Shown here: in pieces, positions 40,036 through 52,072 of the stretch
Layout: each line of letters begins with the position of its first letter
Position numbering within the stretch: the first letter of the stretch is position 1
Origin: Vibrio scophthalmi LMG 19158
GTDB lineage: Bacteria > Pseudomonadota > Gammaproteobacteria > Enterobacterales > Vibrionaceae
Reading direction: 5' to 3'
NCBI RefSeq assembly: GCF_000222585.1
Contig: NZ_AFWE01000058.1
Span: forward strand, 1 to 61,798
Length of the DNA: 61,798 bases
The notes under the pieces: generated by a model
What the model saw: only the letters and a program-made list of their open reading frames with translations
The model's database searches: none
What the model was told of the DNA's origin: nothing
Translations under genes and position numbers: made by a program

Positions 40036-41133
40036 TTGAGCAATAAAATTGTCACGCTAGAGATCGATCTAGAACCTGCCGATAATCACCGTTTAGCCAG
40101 CCTTTGCGGACCATTCGATGACAACATCAAGCACTTAGAACGCCGTTTAGGTGTAGAAATTAGCTACCGAGGCAACTTCTTCACCATCGTGGGTAAACCT
40201 CACACCTCTGCTGCTGCGCTTGAAATCATTAAAACGCTTTACGTTAATACCGCCCCTGTTCGTGGCAATATTCCTGATATTGAACCAGAAGAGATCCACC
40301 TTGCGATTAAAGAAACCGGCATTCTTGAGCAAGACACTGAGTCCAATATCGACTATGGCAAAGAAGTTTTCATCAAAACCAAAAAAGGTGTGATCAAACC
40401 GCGCACCGCCAATCAAGCTCAATACTTGGTTAACATGGTCACCCATGACATTACTTTTGGTATTGGTCCTGCGGGAACAGGCAAAACCTATCTTGCAGTT
40501 GCCGCAGCCGTTGATGCGCTAGAGCGCCAAGAAGTGCGCCGTATTCTACTGACTCGCCCGGCGGTTGAAGCTGGTGAAAAACTGGGTTTCTTACCCGGTG
40601 ATTTGAGCCAAAAAGTCGATCCTTATCTGCGCCCACTTTACGATGCGTTATTTGAAATGCTTGGCTTTGAAAAAGTCGAAAAGCTGATCGAACGTAACGT
40701 TATCGAAGTCGCGCCACTCGCTTATATGCGCGGTCGCACCTTAAATGATGCGTTTATCATTCTCGATGAAAGCCAAAACACCACCGTTGAACAAATGAAA
40801 ATGTTCTTAACGCGTATTGGTTTTAACTCACGCGCAGTGATTACTGGTGACGTCACCCAAATCGACTTACCACGTGGGGCTCGCTCTGGTTTGCGCCATG
40901 CCATTGAAGTATTAAACGAAGTAGAAGAAATCAGTTTCAACTTCTTCCAAGCTGATGACGTCGTGCGCCATCCCGTGGTCGCTCGCATCGTTAACGCGTA
41001 TGAGAAGTGGGAAACCCAAGATCAAAAAGCACGTAAAGAGATTGAACAACGTCGTCGCGAAGAGCGTGAAGAGAAGTTGTTAGAAGCACAAAAAGCGGAG
41101 CTATTAACCCCTGCTACGGAGAATAAACAGTAA
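40036..41133 (+). CDS. ybeZ: YbeZ, PhoH-like ATPase
   Basis: 365 residues starting at TTG with GAGAGG upstream. The N-terminus [21 protein letters not shown] matches YbeZ, and the PhoH ATPase core has Walker A GPAGTGKT and ILDESQN (Walker B). The C-terminal tail (after about 330) is highly charged and helical. YbeZ works with the endoribonuclease YbeY in rRNA handling. Its stop overlaps the ybeY start (TAATG), so translation is coupled. Confidence 0.95.
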   Translation: MSNKIVTLEIDLEPADNHRLASLCGPFDDNIKHLERRLGVEISYRGNFFTIVGKPHTSAAALEIIKTLYVNTAPVRGNIPDIEPEEIHLAIKETGILEQDTESNIDYGKEVFIKTKKGVIKPRTANQAQYLVNMVTHDITFGIGPAGTGKTYLAVAAAVDALERQEVRRILLTRPAVEAGEKLGFLPGDLSQKVDPYLRPLYDALFEMLGFEKVEKLIERNVIEVAPLAYMRGRTLNDAFIILDESQNTTVEQMKMFLTRIGFNSRAVITGDVTQIDLPRGARSGLRHAIEVLNEVEEISFNFFQADDVVRHPVVARIVNAYEKWETQDQKARKEIEQRRREEREEKLLEAQKAELLTPATENKQ

Positions 41134-41597
41134 TGGCGATCGAACTGGATCTGCAACTGGCGGTCGAAGATGAACAGGGCTTACCTTGTTTTGATGACAT
41201 TCATCTTTGGTTAAGCAAAGCCATTTCATTATTTCAGCCTGATGCTGAAGTCACCGTACGCATTGTTGATGAGCAAGAGAGTCATCAGCTGAACTTAGAG
41301 TATCGTGGCAAAGATAAACCAACCAACGTACTCTCGTTCCCATTTGAAGTGCCAGAGGGCATGGAAATGAACTTGCTTGGTGATCTAATCATCTGTCGAC
41401 AAGTTGTTGAACAAGAAGCAGTTGAACAAGATAAGCCTGCTTTGGCACATTGGGCTCATATGGTTGTACATGGCAGCTTGCATCTGCTAGGTTATGATCA
41501 TATCGAAGACGATGAAGCTGAAGAGATGGAATCGCTCGAAACTGAGATTATGCAAACGATGGGTTACCAAGACCCGTACATTGCAGAAAAAGAGTAA
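41133..41597 (+). CDS. ybeY: YbeY endoribonuclease
   Basis: 154 residues. The zinc-site motif is [11 protein letters not shown], with three His ligands, and the family motif [10 protein letters not shown] is present. YbeY is a single-strand RNase needed for 16S rRNA 3'-end maturation and ribosome quality control. It overlaps ybeZ by 1 bp and is followed by corC, the common ybeZ-ybeY-corC-lnt order. Confidence 0.97.
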   Translation: MAIELDLQLAVEDEQGLPCFDDIHLWLSKAISLFQPDAEVTVRIVDEQESHQLNLEYRGKDKPTNVLSFPFEVPEGMEMNLLGDLIICRQVVEQEAVEQDKPALAHWAHMVVHGSLHLLGYDHIEDDEAEEMESLETEIMQTMGYQDPYIAEKE

Positions 41598-41699
41598 TTT
41601 AATTGCTCTAATGATGAAGGTTAAACGCGCTTAATCGCCCAGTTTGACTTTCCTACGTGTGCTATCACACATCTGATAGCGTTATGTAATTGAGACACA

Positions 41700-42599
41700 A
41701 TGAACGAAGATAATTCGCCCTCATCTCTAGAAGGTAAGAAAGAAAAATCAGAAGGTCCGAGTAGAAAGTCCTTCTTTGTACGCCTAGGTCAACTATTCCA
41801 AGGTGATCTTAAAGATCGCCAAGAGCTTGTGGATGTTATCCGCGACTCAGAAGAAAATGACCTTATTGACCACGATACCCGCGACATGCTCGAAGGTGTT
41901 ATGGAAATAGCCGAAATGCGAGTGCGTGATATTATGATCCCACGCTCGCAAATGGTCACAGTGGAGCGCACTGACGATCTTGACGCACTGGTTGCGTTGA
42001 TCACCGATGCTCAACACTCTCGCTACCCTGTTATTAGCGAAGACAAAGACCATGTGGAAGGCATCCTACTCGCGAAGGACTTACTCAAATACCTAGGTTC
42101 TGACAGTGCAGAGTTCAACATTGAACAAGTGATTCGCCCTGCAGTTGTTGTTCCTGAAAGCAAACGTGTAGACCGACTGCTCAAAGAATTCCGCGAAGAG
42201 CGCTATCATATGGCGATCGTAGTCGATGAATTTGGTGGCGTATCCGGCCTAGTGACTATCGAAGACATCCTAGAAGAAATCGTTGGCGACATCGAAGACG
42301 AGTTCGACGATGAGGAAGAATTGGATATTCGTCAGCTAAGCAAACACACGTATGCTGTCAAAGCCCTCACCACTATTGAAGAGTTCAATGAAACCTTCGG
42401 CACTTCGTTCAGTGATGAAGAAGTCGATACCGTAGGTGGTTTGGTAATGACGACATTCGGTCATTTACCATCGCGAGGTGAAGTTGTAGAGATTGATCAT
42501 TACAGCTTTAAAGTCACCGCAGCCGATAACCGTCGTGTTATTCAACTGCAAGTGACTGTGCCAGACGACGAGCCATCACCGCAACCTATTGAAGAGTAA
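41700..42599 (+). CDS. corC: CorC (YbeX), CBS-domain protein
   Basis: 299 residues with no membrane segments. Two CBS motifs cover about residues 75-200 ([21 protein letters not shown]...; [24 protein letters not shown]) and a CorC_HlyC domain forms the C-terminus. The family is linked to Mg2+/Co2+ efflux and, as YbeX, to ribosome metabolism. An inverted repeat GCTATCA/TGATAGC (41661-41680) lies about 20 bp upstream. It is in the operon with lnt. Confidence 0.93.
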   Translation: MNEDNSPSSLEGKKEKSEGPSRKSFFVRLGQLFQGDLKDRQELVDVIRDSEENDLIDHDTRDMLEGVMEIAEMRVRDIMIPRSQMVTVERTDDLDALVALITDAQHSRYPVISEDKDHVEGILLAKDLLKYLGSDSAEFNIEQVIRPAVVVPESKRVDRLLKEFREERYHMAIVVDEFGGVSGLVTIEDILEEIVGDIEDEFDDEEELDIRQLSKHTYAVKALTTIEEFNETFGTSFSDEEVDTVGGLVMTTFGHLPSRGEVVEIDHYSFKVTAADNRRVIQLQVTVPDDEPSPQPIEE

Positions 42600-42629
42600 T
42601 CGACACTTCTTCTAAATAAGATAATAACG

Positions 42630-44144
42630 ATGATTAGTAAGCTAGTTCATCGCCTCAAGCGGCCCGTAGGGGCCGCTTTTGTTGGCGCCTTAACAACATT
42701 TGCATTCACACCCTACCAACTGTGGCCTTTAGCGATTCTGAGTGTCGTGGCGCTGCTGTGGCTTCTCGATGGCCAAAGTACCAAAAAAGCCATCGTCATT
42801 GGTTTTGCTTGGGGTGTCGGCCAGTTTGCTACCGGCATCAGCTGGGTTCACGTCAGCATCGACAATTTTGGTGGCATGCCAAAAATTGCCAGTCTGTTTT
42901 TGATGTTCTTATTAGTCAGCTATCTGGCGATTTACCCTGCGCTCTTTGCGGGCCTGCTTAATCGTTTTGCCGCAAAAAGTGACCGTCTGCGCTTTTTACT
43001 TCTTGCTCCAGCACTGTGGCTCATTTGTGACTGGTTACGCGGTTGGGTAATGACTGGCTTTCCATGGTTGTGGCTTGGCTACAGCCAAATAGATTCTCCT
43101 CTCGCCAGCTTTGCTCCACTTGGTGGGGTTGAACTGATCACCTTGCTTATCGTCATCAGTGGCAGCGCTATCGCTTATACGCTGATCCATAAACAGTGGT
43201 CGATGCTGGTGATACCCGCGATCATCGTGGCGACCGGTTTTGGGTTACGTAATATTAACTGGGTTACACCTAACCCAGAGAGCACAACTAAATTTGCCCT
43301 TATTCAAGGTAACATCGAGCAAGCGCTAAAATGGCAACCAAACCAACGCTGGCCGACCATCATGAAATATGTCGACCTAACCCGACAGAATTGGGATGCC
43401 GATATTATCATTTGGCCAGAAGCGGCTATTCCAGCATTCGAATTTGAGATCAGCTCGTTCTTATCCAATTTGGATAGTACCGCCAAAGCAAATCATAGTG
43501 CGGTGATCACTGGCGTGGTCAACCAAGACAGTAATCGTCAGTTCTACAACAGTATTCTGTCACTCGGTGAAACCAATTATGGTGACTACAGCTACGACCT
43601 AGAAAAGCGTTACCATAAACATCACCTACTGCCATTTGGTGAGTTTGTGCCATTTGAAGCTCTGCTTCGTCCGCTTGCGCCATTCTTTAATTTGCCGATG
43701 TCATCGTTTAGCCGCGGTGATTACGTGCAAAACAATATTGATGCCAAGGGCAAGCAGTTGGCACCAGCGCTTTGCTACGAGATTATTTTTGGTGAGCAAG
43801 TGCGTGCCAATATTACTGATGACACCGACTTTATTCTGACCCTATCCAATGATGCATGGTTTGGTCGTTCCATTGGCCCACTGCAACATATGGAAATTGC
43901 CCGTATGCGTGCGCTTGAGTTTGGTAAGCCTGTGATTCGCTCAACCAATAATGGCGTCACAGCCGTCACCGACTACAAAGGGCAAATTACTGCGCAAATT
44001 CCACAATTCGAAACTGGCGTATTGCGCGCTAGCGTTGTCTCAACCAGCGGACAAACGCCATACCATGCGGTAGGCTCATGGCCATTGTATCTTTGGGTAC
44101 TACTGTGTCTCGCGGTTGGTCTCTATCGCCGTCGTAAACACTAA
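42630..44144 (+). CDS. lnt: Apolipoprotein N-acyltransferase
   Basis: 504 residues. About six membrane helices (1-205) are followed by a periplasmic nitrilase domain and a final helix near the C-terminus. The catalytic triad is visible as Glu in [12 protein letters not shown], Lys in the [12 protein letters not shown] region, and Cys in [11 protein letters not shown]. It adds the third acyl chain to lipoproteins in the inner membrane. That serves the many lipoproteins of this window. A shared terminator follows. Confidence 0.97.
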   Translation: MISKLVHRLKRPVGAAFVGALTTFAFTPYQLWPLAILSVVALLWLLDGQSTKKAIVIGFAWGVGQFATGISWVHVSIDNFGGMPKIASLFLMFLLVSYLAIYPALFAGLLNRFAAKSDRLRFLLLAPALWLICDWLRGWVMTGFPWLWLGYSQIDSPLASFAPLGGVELITLLIVISGSAIAYTLIHKQWSMLVIPAIIVATGFGLRNINWVTPNPESTTKFALIQGNIEQALKWQPNQRWPTIMKYVDLTRQNWDADIIIWPEAAIPAFEFEISSFLSNLDSTAKANHSAVITGVVNQDSNRQFYNSILSLGETNYGDYSYDLEKRYHKHHLLPFGEFVPFEALLRPLAPFFNLPMSSFSRGDYVQNNIDAKGKQLAPALCYEIIFGEQVRANITDDTDFILTLSNDAWFGRSIGPLQHMEIARMRALEFGKPVIRSTNNGVTAVTDYKGQITAQIPQFETGVLRASVVSTSGQTPYHAVGSWPLYLWVLLCLAVGLYRRRKH

Positions 44145-44176
44145 AAAAACAGGGCTCATCAGAGCCCTGTTTTTTA
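44143..44176. terminator. Bidirectional terminator between lnt and ybeL
   Basis: AAAAAACAGGGCTC pairs with GAGCCCTGTTTTTT around ATCA. It serves both convergent genes. Confidence 0.9.
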
Positions 44177-44183
44177 TATGAAT

Positions 44184-44654
44184 TTATGGTTTTAGCGGCC
44201 GACGGGTGAAAGCTTTATGACCACATTGAATACAGGCAATGATCTCGGTGGGGTGATTATATTGAGTTTGGTGACCACACTTATCGCACACCAACGTCCC
44301 TAAACCAATGACTTCACCAGCTTGATATAGGCCTTGATGTTCTAAGTCAGCAAACAACTCGACCCACTCAACTTTGGTTCGGTCGGTAATTTCTAATAGC
44401 CCTTGCCAGATTGAATTGGTCACCATTTGGTAAAATGGACCACTTTTCGAGTGCTCATAGTTATCAGCAAACTCTTTTAAATCTGATTTCATATAAGCCG
44501 ATATCAATGCCAACTCATCTTTGGTCATATCATTGGCCGCCTCGACATATTTACCTGATGTCTCGAGCACATGGTTGACTTCTTCCGGACTATGTTTGAG
44601 TGCTTCCACCACATCATCAAACATATCTTCATAACCGGATTTACGTTTAGGCAT
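44184..44654 (-). CDS. ybeL: YbeL-type zinc-ribbon protein (DUF1451)
   Basis: 156 residues. The first two thirds are helical and acidic. The C-terminus carries a zinc ribbon, CDKCGHQTQ...CIQCGHKAF, with two CxxC pairs. E. coli ybeL lies next to leuS in the same neighbourhood. No function is established. It is probably cytosolic and may bind a protein or nucleic acid. Confidence 0.9.
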   Translation of the reverse strand: MPKRKSGYEDMFDDVVEALKHSPEEVNHVLETSGKYVEAANDMTKDELALISAYMKSDLKEFADNYEHSKSGPFYQMVTNSIWQGLLEITDRTKVEWVELFADLEHQGLYQAGEVIGLGTLVCDKCGHQTQYNHPTEIIACIQCGHKAFTRRPLKP

Positions 44655-44901
44655 AGCTACTCCCCCTCAATATCATGTCGCGTTAACAAGGTTAGATTTT
44701 GTTTTTTGGCGACAAATGAGCAAATCCCTTACCACAAGTATAGTTTGCGACTTGGGAAGCGAAATCAGCCAACAATGCAGCAACTTCTGTGTAGAAGAGC
44801 CTTGGCTATTGTTGAACTCTACTCCTTTATGTATTCTATGACGATCTATTATTGTCTGTTCTAACTGAACTCACACTTTCCAAGATAACCGGATATCATC
44901 G

Positions 44902-47478
44902 ATGCAAGAGCAATACAACCCGCAAGACATTGAACAGAAAGTTCAACAGCACTGGGATAACAACAAGACCTTTGTTGTAAGTGAAGACCCAAACAAAGAA
45001 AAATTCTACTGTTTGTCTATGTTCCCGTACCCAAGTGGTCGACTGCACATGGGTCACGTGCGTAACTACACGATCGGTGATGTGGTATCTCGTTTCCAAC
45101 GTCTACAAGGCAAAAACGTCATGCAACCAATCGGTTGGGATGCGTTTGGTCTACCTGCAGAAAACGCAGCAGTAAAAAATAATACTGCACCTGCACCATG
45201 GACATACGAAAACATCGAATACATGAAAAACCAACTTAAGCTGCTTGGTTTTGGTTACGATTGGAATCGTGAATTCGCAACTTGTACGCCTGAGTACTAC
45301 CGTTGGGAACAAGAATTCTTTACTAAGCTGTACGAAAAAGGCTTGGTTTACAAAAAAACCTCTTCAGTAAACTGGTGTCCAAACGACCAAACAGTGCTTG
45401 CGAACGAGCAGGTTGAGGACGGTTGCTGCTGGCGTTGTGATACGCCAGTTGAACAAAAGAAAATTCCACAGTGGTTCATTAAAATCACTGAATACGCACA
45501 AGAGCTGCTTGACGATCTAGACAACCTAGATGGCTGGCCTGACATGGTGAAAACCATGCAACGTAACTGGATTGGTCGCTCTGAAGGTGTTGAGCTTGCA
45601 TTTGAAGTGCAAGGTGAAGCATCACCACTAGAAGTGTACACCACACGTCCTGACACGCTTATGGGCGTGACTTACGTCGGTATTGCGGCTGGTCACCCTC
45701 TTGCAGAGAAAGCGGCTGAGAACAACGCTGAGCTTGCAGCATTCGTTGACGAATGTAAGAACACCAAAGTAGCTGAAGCGGAACTGGCGACAATGGAGAA
45801 GAAAGGTATGGCGACTGGCCTTACTGCTATTCACCCATTGAACGGTCGTGAAGTGCCAATTTACGTAGCAAACTTCGTTCTTATGGATTACGGCACAGGC
45901 GCGGTAATGGCGGTTCCTGCTCACGATCAACGTGACTACGAATTCGCAACTAAATACGGCCTAGACATCATTCCAGTGATCAAGCCAGTTGATGGCACTG
46001 ACGTGGATGTCTCTGAAGCCGCTTACACCGAAAAAGGTGTTTTGTTTGATTCAGGCGAATTCGACGGCCTAGAATTCCAAGCGGCATTCGATGCGATCGC
46101 TGCGAAACTAGAAGCAGAAGGTAAAGGCACTAAAACGGTTAACTTCCGTCTACGTGACTGGGGTGTATCTCGTCAACGTTACTGGGGTGCTCCAATCCCA
46201 ATGGTAACCACTGAAGATGGTGAAGTTCACCCGGTTCCTGCTGACCAACTACCTGTTATCCTACCTGAAGATGTGGTGATGGACGGCGTAACTAGCCCGA
46301 TCAAAGCAGACAAAGAGTGGGCGAAGACGACATTTAATGGCGAGCCAGCACTGCGTGAAACCGATACGTTCGATACCTTTATGGAATCATCTTGGTACTA
46401 CGCGCGTTACTGTTCTCCACAAGCAGACGACATCCTAGATCCTGAAAAAGCAAACTACTGGCTACCAGTAGACCAGTACATTGGTGGTATCGAGCACGCT
46501 TGTATGCACCTATTGTACTCACGCTTCTTCCATAAATTGCTACGTGACGCAGGCTACGTAACGTCTGACGAACCGTTTAAGCAACTACTATGTCAAGGCA
46601 TGGTTCTGGCTGATGCTTTCTTCTACACCACCGAAAAAGGCGGTAAAGAGTGGATCGCACCAACAGATGTTACCATTGAACGTGATGGCAAAGGCCGTAT
46701 CGAAAAAGCGGTTGATAACCAAGGTCGCAACGTTGAACACTCAGGCATGATCAAAATGTCTAAGTCGAAAAATAACGGTATTGACCCACAAGAAATGGTT
46801 GATAAATACGGCGCAGACACTGTACGCCTATTCATGATGTTTGCATCACCTGCAGATATGACACTTGAATGGCAAGAATCTGGTGTTGAAGGCGCAAACC
46901 GTTTCCTAAAACGTGTTTGGAAGCTTGTGGCTAACCACACAGCAAAAGGTGCCGCTGAAGCCGTTGACGTTGCCGCTCTATCTGGTGATCAGAAAGCATT
47001 ACGTCGTGACGTGCACAAAACCATCGCGAAAGTATCGGATGATATTGGTCGTCGTCAAACATTCAACACCGCGATCGCAGCGATCATGGAATTGATGAAC
47101 AAACTGGCGAAAGCACCACAAGAATCAGTGCAAGATCGTGCGATTCTTGATGAAGCGCTGAAAGCCGTAGTTCGTATGCTTTACCCAATGACACCACACA
47201 TCTCTTACGAAATGTGGATTGCATTAGGCGAGTCTGACGTTGATTCAGCAACCTGGCCAACATTCGATGAGAAAGCGTTGGTTGAAGATGAAAAAACCAT
47301 CGTGGTAATGATCAACGGCAAACTACGTGCAAAATTCAACGTTGCGGCAGATGCAACGGAAGAACAAGTACGTGAGCTTGGCTTAAATGACGAAAACGCA
47401 GTGAAGTTCCTTGATGGTTTAACCATTCGTAAAGTGATTTACGTTCCGGGTAAACTGCTGAACATCGTTGCGAACTAA
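44902..47478 (+). CDS. leuS: Leucyl-tRNA synthetase
   Basis: 858 residues, full length. The class I HIGH motif appears as HMGH (49-52) in [15 protein letters not shown], and KMSKS lies at 618-622. A CP1 editing insertion covers about residues 220-420. It charges tRNA-Leu. It starts an apparent leuS-lptE-holA string, but two hairpins lie between leuS and lptE. Codon usage is biased, as for highly expressed genes. Confidence 0.98.
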   Translation: MQEQYNPQDIEQKVQQHWDNNKTFVVSEDPNKEKFYCLSMFPYPSGRLHMGHVRNYTIGDVVSRFQRLQGKNVMQPIGWDAFGLPAENAAVKNNTAPAPWTYENIEYMKNQLKLLGFGYDWNREFATCTPEYYRWEQEFFTKLYEKGLVYKKTSSVNWCPNDQTVLANEQVEDGCCWRCDTPVEQKKIPQWFIKITEYAQELLDDLDNLDGWPDMVKTMQRNWIGRSEGVELAFEVQGEASPLEVYTTRPDTLMGVTYVGIAAGHPLAEKAAENNAELAAFVDECKNTKVAEAELATMEKKGMATGLTAIHPLNGREVPIYVANFVLMDYGTGAVMAVPAHDQRDYEFATKYGLDIIPVIKPVDGTDVDVSEAAYTEKGVLFDSGEFDGLEFQAAFDAIAAKLEAEGKGTKTVNFRLRDWGVSRQRYWGAPIPMVTTEDGEVHPVPADQLPVILPEDVVMDGVTSPIKADKEWAKTTFNGEPALRETDTFDTFMESSWYYARYCSPQADDILDPEKANYWLPVDQYIGGIEHACMHLLYSRFFHKLLRDAGYVTSDEPFKQLLCQGMVLADAFFYTTEKGGKEWIAPTDVTIERDGKGRIEKAVDNQGRNVEHSGMIKMSKSKNNGIDPQEMVDKYGADTVRLFMMFASPADMTLEWQESGVEGANRFLKRVWKLVANHTAKGAAEAVDVAALSGDQKALRRDVHKTIAKVSDDIGRRQTFNTAIAAIMELMNKLAKAPQESVQDRAILDEALKAVVRMLYPMTPHISYEMWIALGESDVDSATWPTFDEKALVEDEKTIVVMINGKLRAKFNVAADATEEQVRELGLNDENAVKFLDGLTIRKVIYVPGKLLNIVAN

Positions 47479-47499
47479 TCCTCGTCACGAACACGGACA

Positions 47500-47565
47500 A
47501 AAAATGGCGAACTTAGTCGCCATTTAAAGGTCTTTTAAACAGGGTAGTGCCACTACCCTGTTTAT
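47500..47565 (+). terminator. Two tandem hairpins after leuS
   Basis: The first pairs AAATGGCGA with TCGCCATTT. The second pairs AACAGGGTAGTG with CACTACCCTGTT and is followed by TTATTT. The second is the better terminator, so lptE probably has its own promoter or depends on read-through. Confidence 0.7.
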
Positions 47566-47640
47566 TTATCTCAAGCTACTTTCTGCCGTTTGCAGTGAGT
47601 GACTTTAGATAAATAACCAATAACAGAGAGCCGTACGTCA

Positions 47641-48303
47641 ATGCGTCTATTTTCCCTATCCTCTATTAAGTTGACTAGTGTTGTACTAGCAGCCAGCCTT
47701 TTGACTGCTTGTGGTTTCCATCTCAGAGGCGATTATTCTATTCCTGAAGAGCTCGACACCATGTCGCTCACCAGTTATGACCAGTACAGTACTTTTACTC
47801 GTATGATGCGATCTCAACTACGCATGAGTGAAGTCACCCTAGTACCACCAGCGGCTAATATCCCTAATCTACACCTATTAGGGGAAAGTGTCGGTGAGCG
47901 TACGCTGTCGCTGTACCAAAACACCCGCGCGGCAGAAAAAGAACTGACATTCAATGCTTCCTACCGAGTGACCATTCCTGAAATCGGCTCGCGCCAATTT
48001 TCAACCAGCGTGACACGCAGTTACCTAGACAACCCTCTCACGGCACTAGCGAAATCGGTTGAGCGCGACATGATTGAAGATGAAATGCGTAAGCTTGCCG
48101 CGAGCCAAATCATTCGTCAAATGGCACGTCTAAAAGCCGATATCGAAGCGGGTACTATGATGACCGGCCAAGAAGTTGATGAGCAAAAAGCACAGCAACG
48201 CGCAGAGGAACAAGAGCTTTACCGCATTGACACCATTGAAAATGAAACGAACTCAATCGATCTTCAGGAACCTGAAATTCAGCAACCTGATCTTGAGCAA
48301 TAG
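47641..48303 (+). CDS. lptE: LptE, LPS-assembly lipoprotein
   Basis: 220 residues, a lipoprotein with lipobox LTAC followed by GFHLRGDY, the family signature. LptE plugs the LptD barrel and helps insert LPS in the outer membrane. The tail after residue 175 is a Gln/Glu-rich extension (around EEQELYRIDTIENE), longer than in E. coli LptE. It lies 8 bp before holA. Confidence 0.93.
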   Translation: MRLFSLSSIKLTSVVLAASLLTACGFHLRGDYSIPEELDTMSLTSYDQYSTFTRMMRSQLRMSEVTLVPPAANIPNLHLLGESVGERTLSLYQNTRAAEKELTFNASYRVTIPEIGSRQFSTSVTRSYLDNPLTALAKSVERDMIEDEMRKLAASQIIRQMARLKADIEAGTMMTGQEVDEQKAQQRAEEQELYRIDTIENETNSIDLQEPEIQQPDLEQ

Positions 48304-48311
48304 AGATTTCA

Positions 48312-49325
48312 ATGCGTATTTTTGCTGACCGTTTAGCTGATCAACTCAGTAAACAGCTTCAACCGATTTATCTATTGTTCGGCAACGAGCCTCTGCTGCT
48401 GCAAGAGTCTCGCCAAGCGATTCAAAAAGCAGCGACACAGCAAGGCTTTGAAGAGCGGCATCGATTCACCATTGATGCCAGCTTTGATTGGTATCAAGTC
48501 TATGACTGCTGCCAAGCGATGAGCCTCTTCTCCGCCCGTCAACTGATAGAACTGGAACTGCCTGAGTCCGGCGTCAATGTCGCGATCGCCAAAGAGCTGC
48601 TTAATGTCGCTGAGATGCTGCACGCCGATGTCATTTTGGTCGTGGTCGGCTCTAAACTCACCAAAGCTCAAGAGAGCGCGAAGTGGTTCAAAACCCTAAG
48701 CGCTCAAGCTTGCTGGGTAAATTGCCTCAGCCCTGATCTACAACGCTTACCTCAATTTGTACAAACCCGCTGTCGTGCACTGGGTTTACAGCCAGATGCA
48801 GAAGCAGTACAGATGTTGGCGCAGTGGCACGAAGGCAACTTATTCGCACTCAGCCAAAGCTTAGAGAAGCTGCTTTTACTCTATCCTGATGGTCAACTGA
48901 CCATGGTACGAGTCGAAGAGTCGCTAAGTCGTCACAATCACTTTACCGCTTTCCATTGGACCGATGCTCTACTGGCAGGTAAAGGCAATCGTGCACAACG
49001 AATTTTGCGCCAACTCGAAGCTGAAGGGACAGAAGTGGTCATTCTAGTCCGAACCATTCAACGTGAGTTAACACAATTACTGCAGATGCAGTTGCAAGCT
49101 CAAACCAGCAGCATCAATCAAGTTTTTGATAGTTACCGGATTTGGCAAACGAAACGCCCACTATACAGCGCCGCATTACAACGACTCAGCACTGCAAGAC
49201 TACAGCAATTGATGCAACTTTTAGCGCGTATTGAAATACAAAGTAAGACTCAATATGAAGTCTCGAGTTGGCCAACATTGCACCAACTAAGTACCGAGAT
49301 CTGCTTACCACAAGTGAAGCTATAA
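48312..49325 (+). CDS. holA: DNA polymerase III delta subunit
   Basis: 337 residues, near the E. coli length (343). The N-terminal YLLFGNEPLLLQESRQAI is typical of HolA, which opens the beta clamp in the clamp-loader complex. The gene follows lptE by 8 bp, as in E. coli. Unlike E. coli, nadD does not follow it. The next gene is rsfS. Confidence 0.95.
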   Translation: MRIFADRLADQLSKQLQPIYLLFGNEPLLLQESRQAIQKAATQQGFEERHRFTIDASFDWYQVYDCCQAMSLFSARQLIELELPESGVNVAIAKELLNVAEMLHADVILVVVGSKLTKAQESAKWFKTLSAQACWVNCLSPDLQRLPQFVQTRCRALGLQPDAEAVQMLAQWHEGNLFALSQSLEKLLLLYPDGQLTMVRVEESLSRHNHFTAFHWTDALLAGKGNRAQRILRQLEAEGTEVVILVRTIQRELTQLLQMQLQAQTSSINQVFDSYRIWQTKRPLYSAALQRLSTARLQQLMQLLARIEIQSKTQYEVSSWPTLHQLSTEICLPQVKL

Positions 49326-49390
49326 AAAGCGTGCTATAATCCGCCGCCTATTTTTGGCCAAACCATACTCATTTCATTGAGGAATTTATT

Positions 49391-49708
49391 TTGCAAAACG
49401 AACAACTGAACGCGTTTATTGCCGACAAAGCAGACGATATGAAAGCCGAAGGCATTTTAACTATTGATGTACAGGGCAAATCAAGCATTACCGATTTTAT
49501 GATCATTTGCACCGGAACCTCTAAGCGTCATGTTGCCTCAATTGCAGAGCATGTTGCTCGTGAGTCAAAACTGGCTGGTATGGAACCGCTGGCGATCGAC
49601 GGTGAAGATGAAGGCGAATGGGTTATCGTCGACATGGGCGATACGATTCTACACGTTATGCAACAAGAACAACGCGATATCTACCAACTTGAAAAACTGT
49701 GGGGCTAA
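49391..49708 (+). CDS. rsfS: Ribosomal silencing factor RsfS (YbeB)
   Basis: 105 residues with a TTG start preceded by GAGGAA. The DUF143 core is visible (DFMIICTGTSKRHVASIAEHV; EGEWVIVDMGDTILHVM). RsfS binds ribosomal protein uL14 and stops subunit joining in starvation. rlmH follows directly, the usual pair. Confidence 0.96.
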   Translation: MQNEQLNAFIADKADDMKAEGILTIDVQGKSSITDFMIICTGTSKRHVASIAEHVARESKLAGMEPLAIDGEDEGEWVIVDMGDTILHVMQQEQRDIYQLEKLWG

Positions 49709-49711
49709 GTG

Positions 49712-50182
49712 ATGAAAATTCAATTAGTCGCGGTTGGCACCAAAATGCCTAAGTGGGTTGAAGAGGGCTTTCAAGAGTATCGCCGTCGCTTCCCACACGA
49801 TATGCCACTAGAGTTAATTGAAATTACCGCAGGTAAGCGCGGTAAAAATGCCGATATCGCCCGAATTTTGCAAAAAGAAGGCGAAGCCATGCTGGCCGCA
49901 GTGCCAAAAGGCAACCGCATTGTCACGTTAGATATCCCAGGTAAAAAATGGGACACGCCTCAGCTTGCAGAGCAACTGGAAGCTTGGAAACTGGATGCAC
50001 GCGATGTCTCCATCCTGATCGGTGGACCAGAAGGGCTTGCTCCCGCTTGTAAAGCTGCGGCAGAACAAAGCTGGTCGTTGTCTGCTTTAACATTACCGCA
50101 CCCACTCGTTCGCATCGTCATGGCAGAAAGCCTTTACCGCGCGTGGAGCATTACCACTAACCACCCATATCACCGAGAATAA
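49712..50182 (+). CDS. rlmH: RlmH, 23S rRNA pseudouridine-1915 N3-methyltransferase
   Basis: 156 residues from ATG 49712, and a GTG lies one codon earlier. This SPOUT methyltransferase has the SAM-binding knot FLIGGPEG-type segment ([13 protein letters not shown]) and [20 protein letters not shown]. It methylates pseudouridine 1915 of 23S rRNA in the 70S ribosome. It follows rsfS by a few bases and precedes mrdA by 6 bp. Confidence 0.97.
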   Translation: MKIQLVAVGTKMPKWVEEGFQEYRRRFPHDMPLELIEITAGKRGKNADIARILQKEGEAMLAAVPKGNRIVTLDIPGKKWDTPQLAEQLEAWKLDARDVSILIGGPEGLAPACKAAAEQSWSLSALTLPHPLVRIVMAESLYRAWSITTNHPYHRE

Positions 50183-50188
50183 GCGTCG

Positions 50189-52072
50189 ATGTTGAGGAAG
50201 CGTACCCGTATTCGGGATTACCAAGAAGAGGCACGGCTGTTTGGCAGCCGTGCTATTGTGGCTTTTATTGGTATTTTCGCCATGATGGGCGTCTTGGTTG
50301 CCAACCTGTACAACATTCAGGTTAATCAATATCAAGATTACAAAACGCGCTCAAACGACAACCGAATTAAGATCGTACCGATCGCGCCAAATCGCGGTCT
50401 TATTTACGATCGTAATGGTGTCTTATTGGCAGAAAACCGCCCTGTCTTTAGCCTGGAAATTACGCCAGAAAAAATCAAAGACATGGACGACACCATTGCA
50501 CGTCTGCAACAAATCTTGGCCATTACGCCAGAACAAGTTGAGCGTTTTGAAAAAGAGCGCCGCCGTACGCGTCGCTTTAAATCAGTACCGATCCTCAATC
50601 AACTTAACGAAGAGCAGGTGGCCAAATTTTCGGTCAACCAACATAACTTCCCCGGTGTTACCGTTAACGCTAACCTTAAGCGTTATTACCCTTATGGTGA
50701 AGTACTCACTCACGTCATTGGCTATGTATCACGTATCAACGATCGCGATATGCAGCGCTTAGTCCGTGAGGAAAAAGACGCTAACTACCAAGCAACTCGA
50801 GATATCGGTAAGCTTGGCATCGAGCGTTACTACGAAGATATGTTGCACGGTACCGCCGGTTATCAAGAAGTCGAAGTTAACAGCCGCGGCCGTATCATTC
50901 GTGTGCTGAAATATGTACCTCCTGTACCAGGAAAAGACATCGTGCTTAACTTGGACATCGACTTACAATCCTACATTCATGATTTACTGGCCGGTCGCCG
51001 CGGCAGTGCGGTCGTCCTCGATCCACACGATAATGGCGTACTGGCGATGGTCTCAAGCCCAAGCTATGATCCAAACTCGTTTGTACATGGTATTTCGGGT
51101 AAAGATTACCGTGCATTGTTGGATAACAAAGACCGTCCACTCGTTAACCGAGCGACATTGGGAATTTACCCTCCGGCTTCGACGATCAAACCAATGATGG
51201 CCGTCGCAGCGTTAGAGGAAGGTGTGATTACCCCTTACACCGTACGTAACGATCCGGGCTACTGGAAGATTCCAAATTCAAAAACTAAACCCTTCCGTGA
51301 CTGGTTACGCTGGGGGCATGGCAAGGTCGATGTCGTGAAGTCGATAGAAGAATCAGTGGATACCTTCTACTACCAAGTTGCTTACGACATGGGGATTGAC
51401 CGTATTTCACAATGGATGATGATGTTCGGCTTTGGCGACTATACCGGTATAGATATTCACGAAGAGAGCAAAGCCAATATGCCGACTCGCGAATGGAAGC
51501 TAGCACGCCACCGTACCCCATGGTACCAAGGGGATACCATCCCCGTCGGCATCGGCCAAGGTTACTGGACTGCAACCCCAATGCAATTAGCGAAAGCGAC
51601 CTCCGTTCTCGTTAACCGTGGGAAAGTTTTTGCACCACATCTACTGCGCGCTACGATTGAAAACGGGCAACCGTTCAATAATAACACCATGGCCGAAGTA
51701 CTCACTTACCCGCCAATCAACGGTGTAAAAGAGAGCTACTGGGATATAGCTATTGAAGGCATGCGCCTCGTAAACAATGGCAAAAAAGGCACCGCGCGCC
51801 GTGCATTCGCAGGTACGAAATATGTCAGTGCGGGTAAATCAGGCACTGCGCAAGTCTTTGGCCTTGGCGAAGATGAAGAATATAACGCCGATGAACTTGC
51901 CGAGCACTTGCGTGACCACGCCCTATTTACCGGCTTTGCTCCAGTTGAAGATCCGAAAGTCGTCGTCTCAATCGTGCTTGAAAACGCAGGCGGAGGCTCG
52001 ACCAACGGTGCGCCAGTAGCACGAAAAATATTTGATCATGAACTACTGAAAAAGGATGAGGTGGAGAAGTAA
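50189..52072 (+). CDS. mrdA: Penicillin-binding protein 2
   Basis: 627 residues. A single N-terminal membrane helix (about 22-42) anchors a periplasmic dimerisation domain and transpeptidase. The active-site Ser331 lies in PASTIK, followed by the SVD motif in [12 protein letters not shown] and KSGTAQ near residue 555. It crosslinks peptidoglycan in the rod/elongasome complex. Its stop overlaps the mrdB start (TAATG), and the pair is translationally coupled. Confidence 0.97.
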   Translation: MLRKRTRIRDYQEEARLFGSRAIVAFIGIFAMMGVLVANLYNIQVNQYQDYKTRSNDNRIKIVPIAPNRGLIYDRNGVLLAENRPVFSLEITPEKIKDMDDTIARLQQILAITPEQVERFEKERRRTRRFKSVPILNQLNEEQVAKFSVNQHNFPGVTVNANLKRYYPYGEVLTHVIGYVSRINDRDMQRLVREEKDANYQATRDIGKLGIERYYEDMLHGTAGYQEVEVNSRGRIIRVLKYVPPVPGKDIVLNLDIDLQSYIHDLLAGRRGSAVVLDPHDNGVLAMVSSPSYDPNSFVHGISGKDYRALLDNKDRPLVNRATLGIYPPASTIKPMMAVAALEEGVITPYTVRNDPGYWKIPNSKTKPFRDWLRWGHGKVDVVKSIEESVDTFYYQVAYDMGIDRISQWMMMFGFGDYTGIDIHEESKANMPTREWKLARHRTPWYQGDTIPVGIGQGYWTATPMQLAKATSVLVNRGKVFAPHLLRATIENGQPFNNNTMAEVLTYPPINGVKESYWDIAIEGMRLVNNGKKGTARRAFAGTKYVSAGKSGTAQVFGLGEDEEYNADELAEHLRDHALFTGFAPVEDPKVVVSIVLENAGGGSTNGAPVARKIFDHELLKKDEVEK

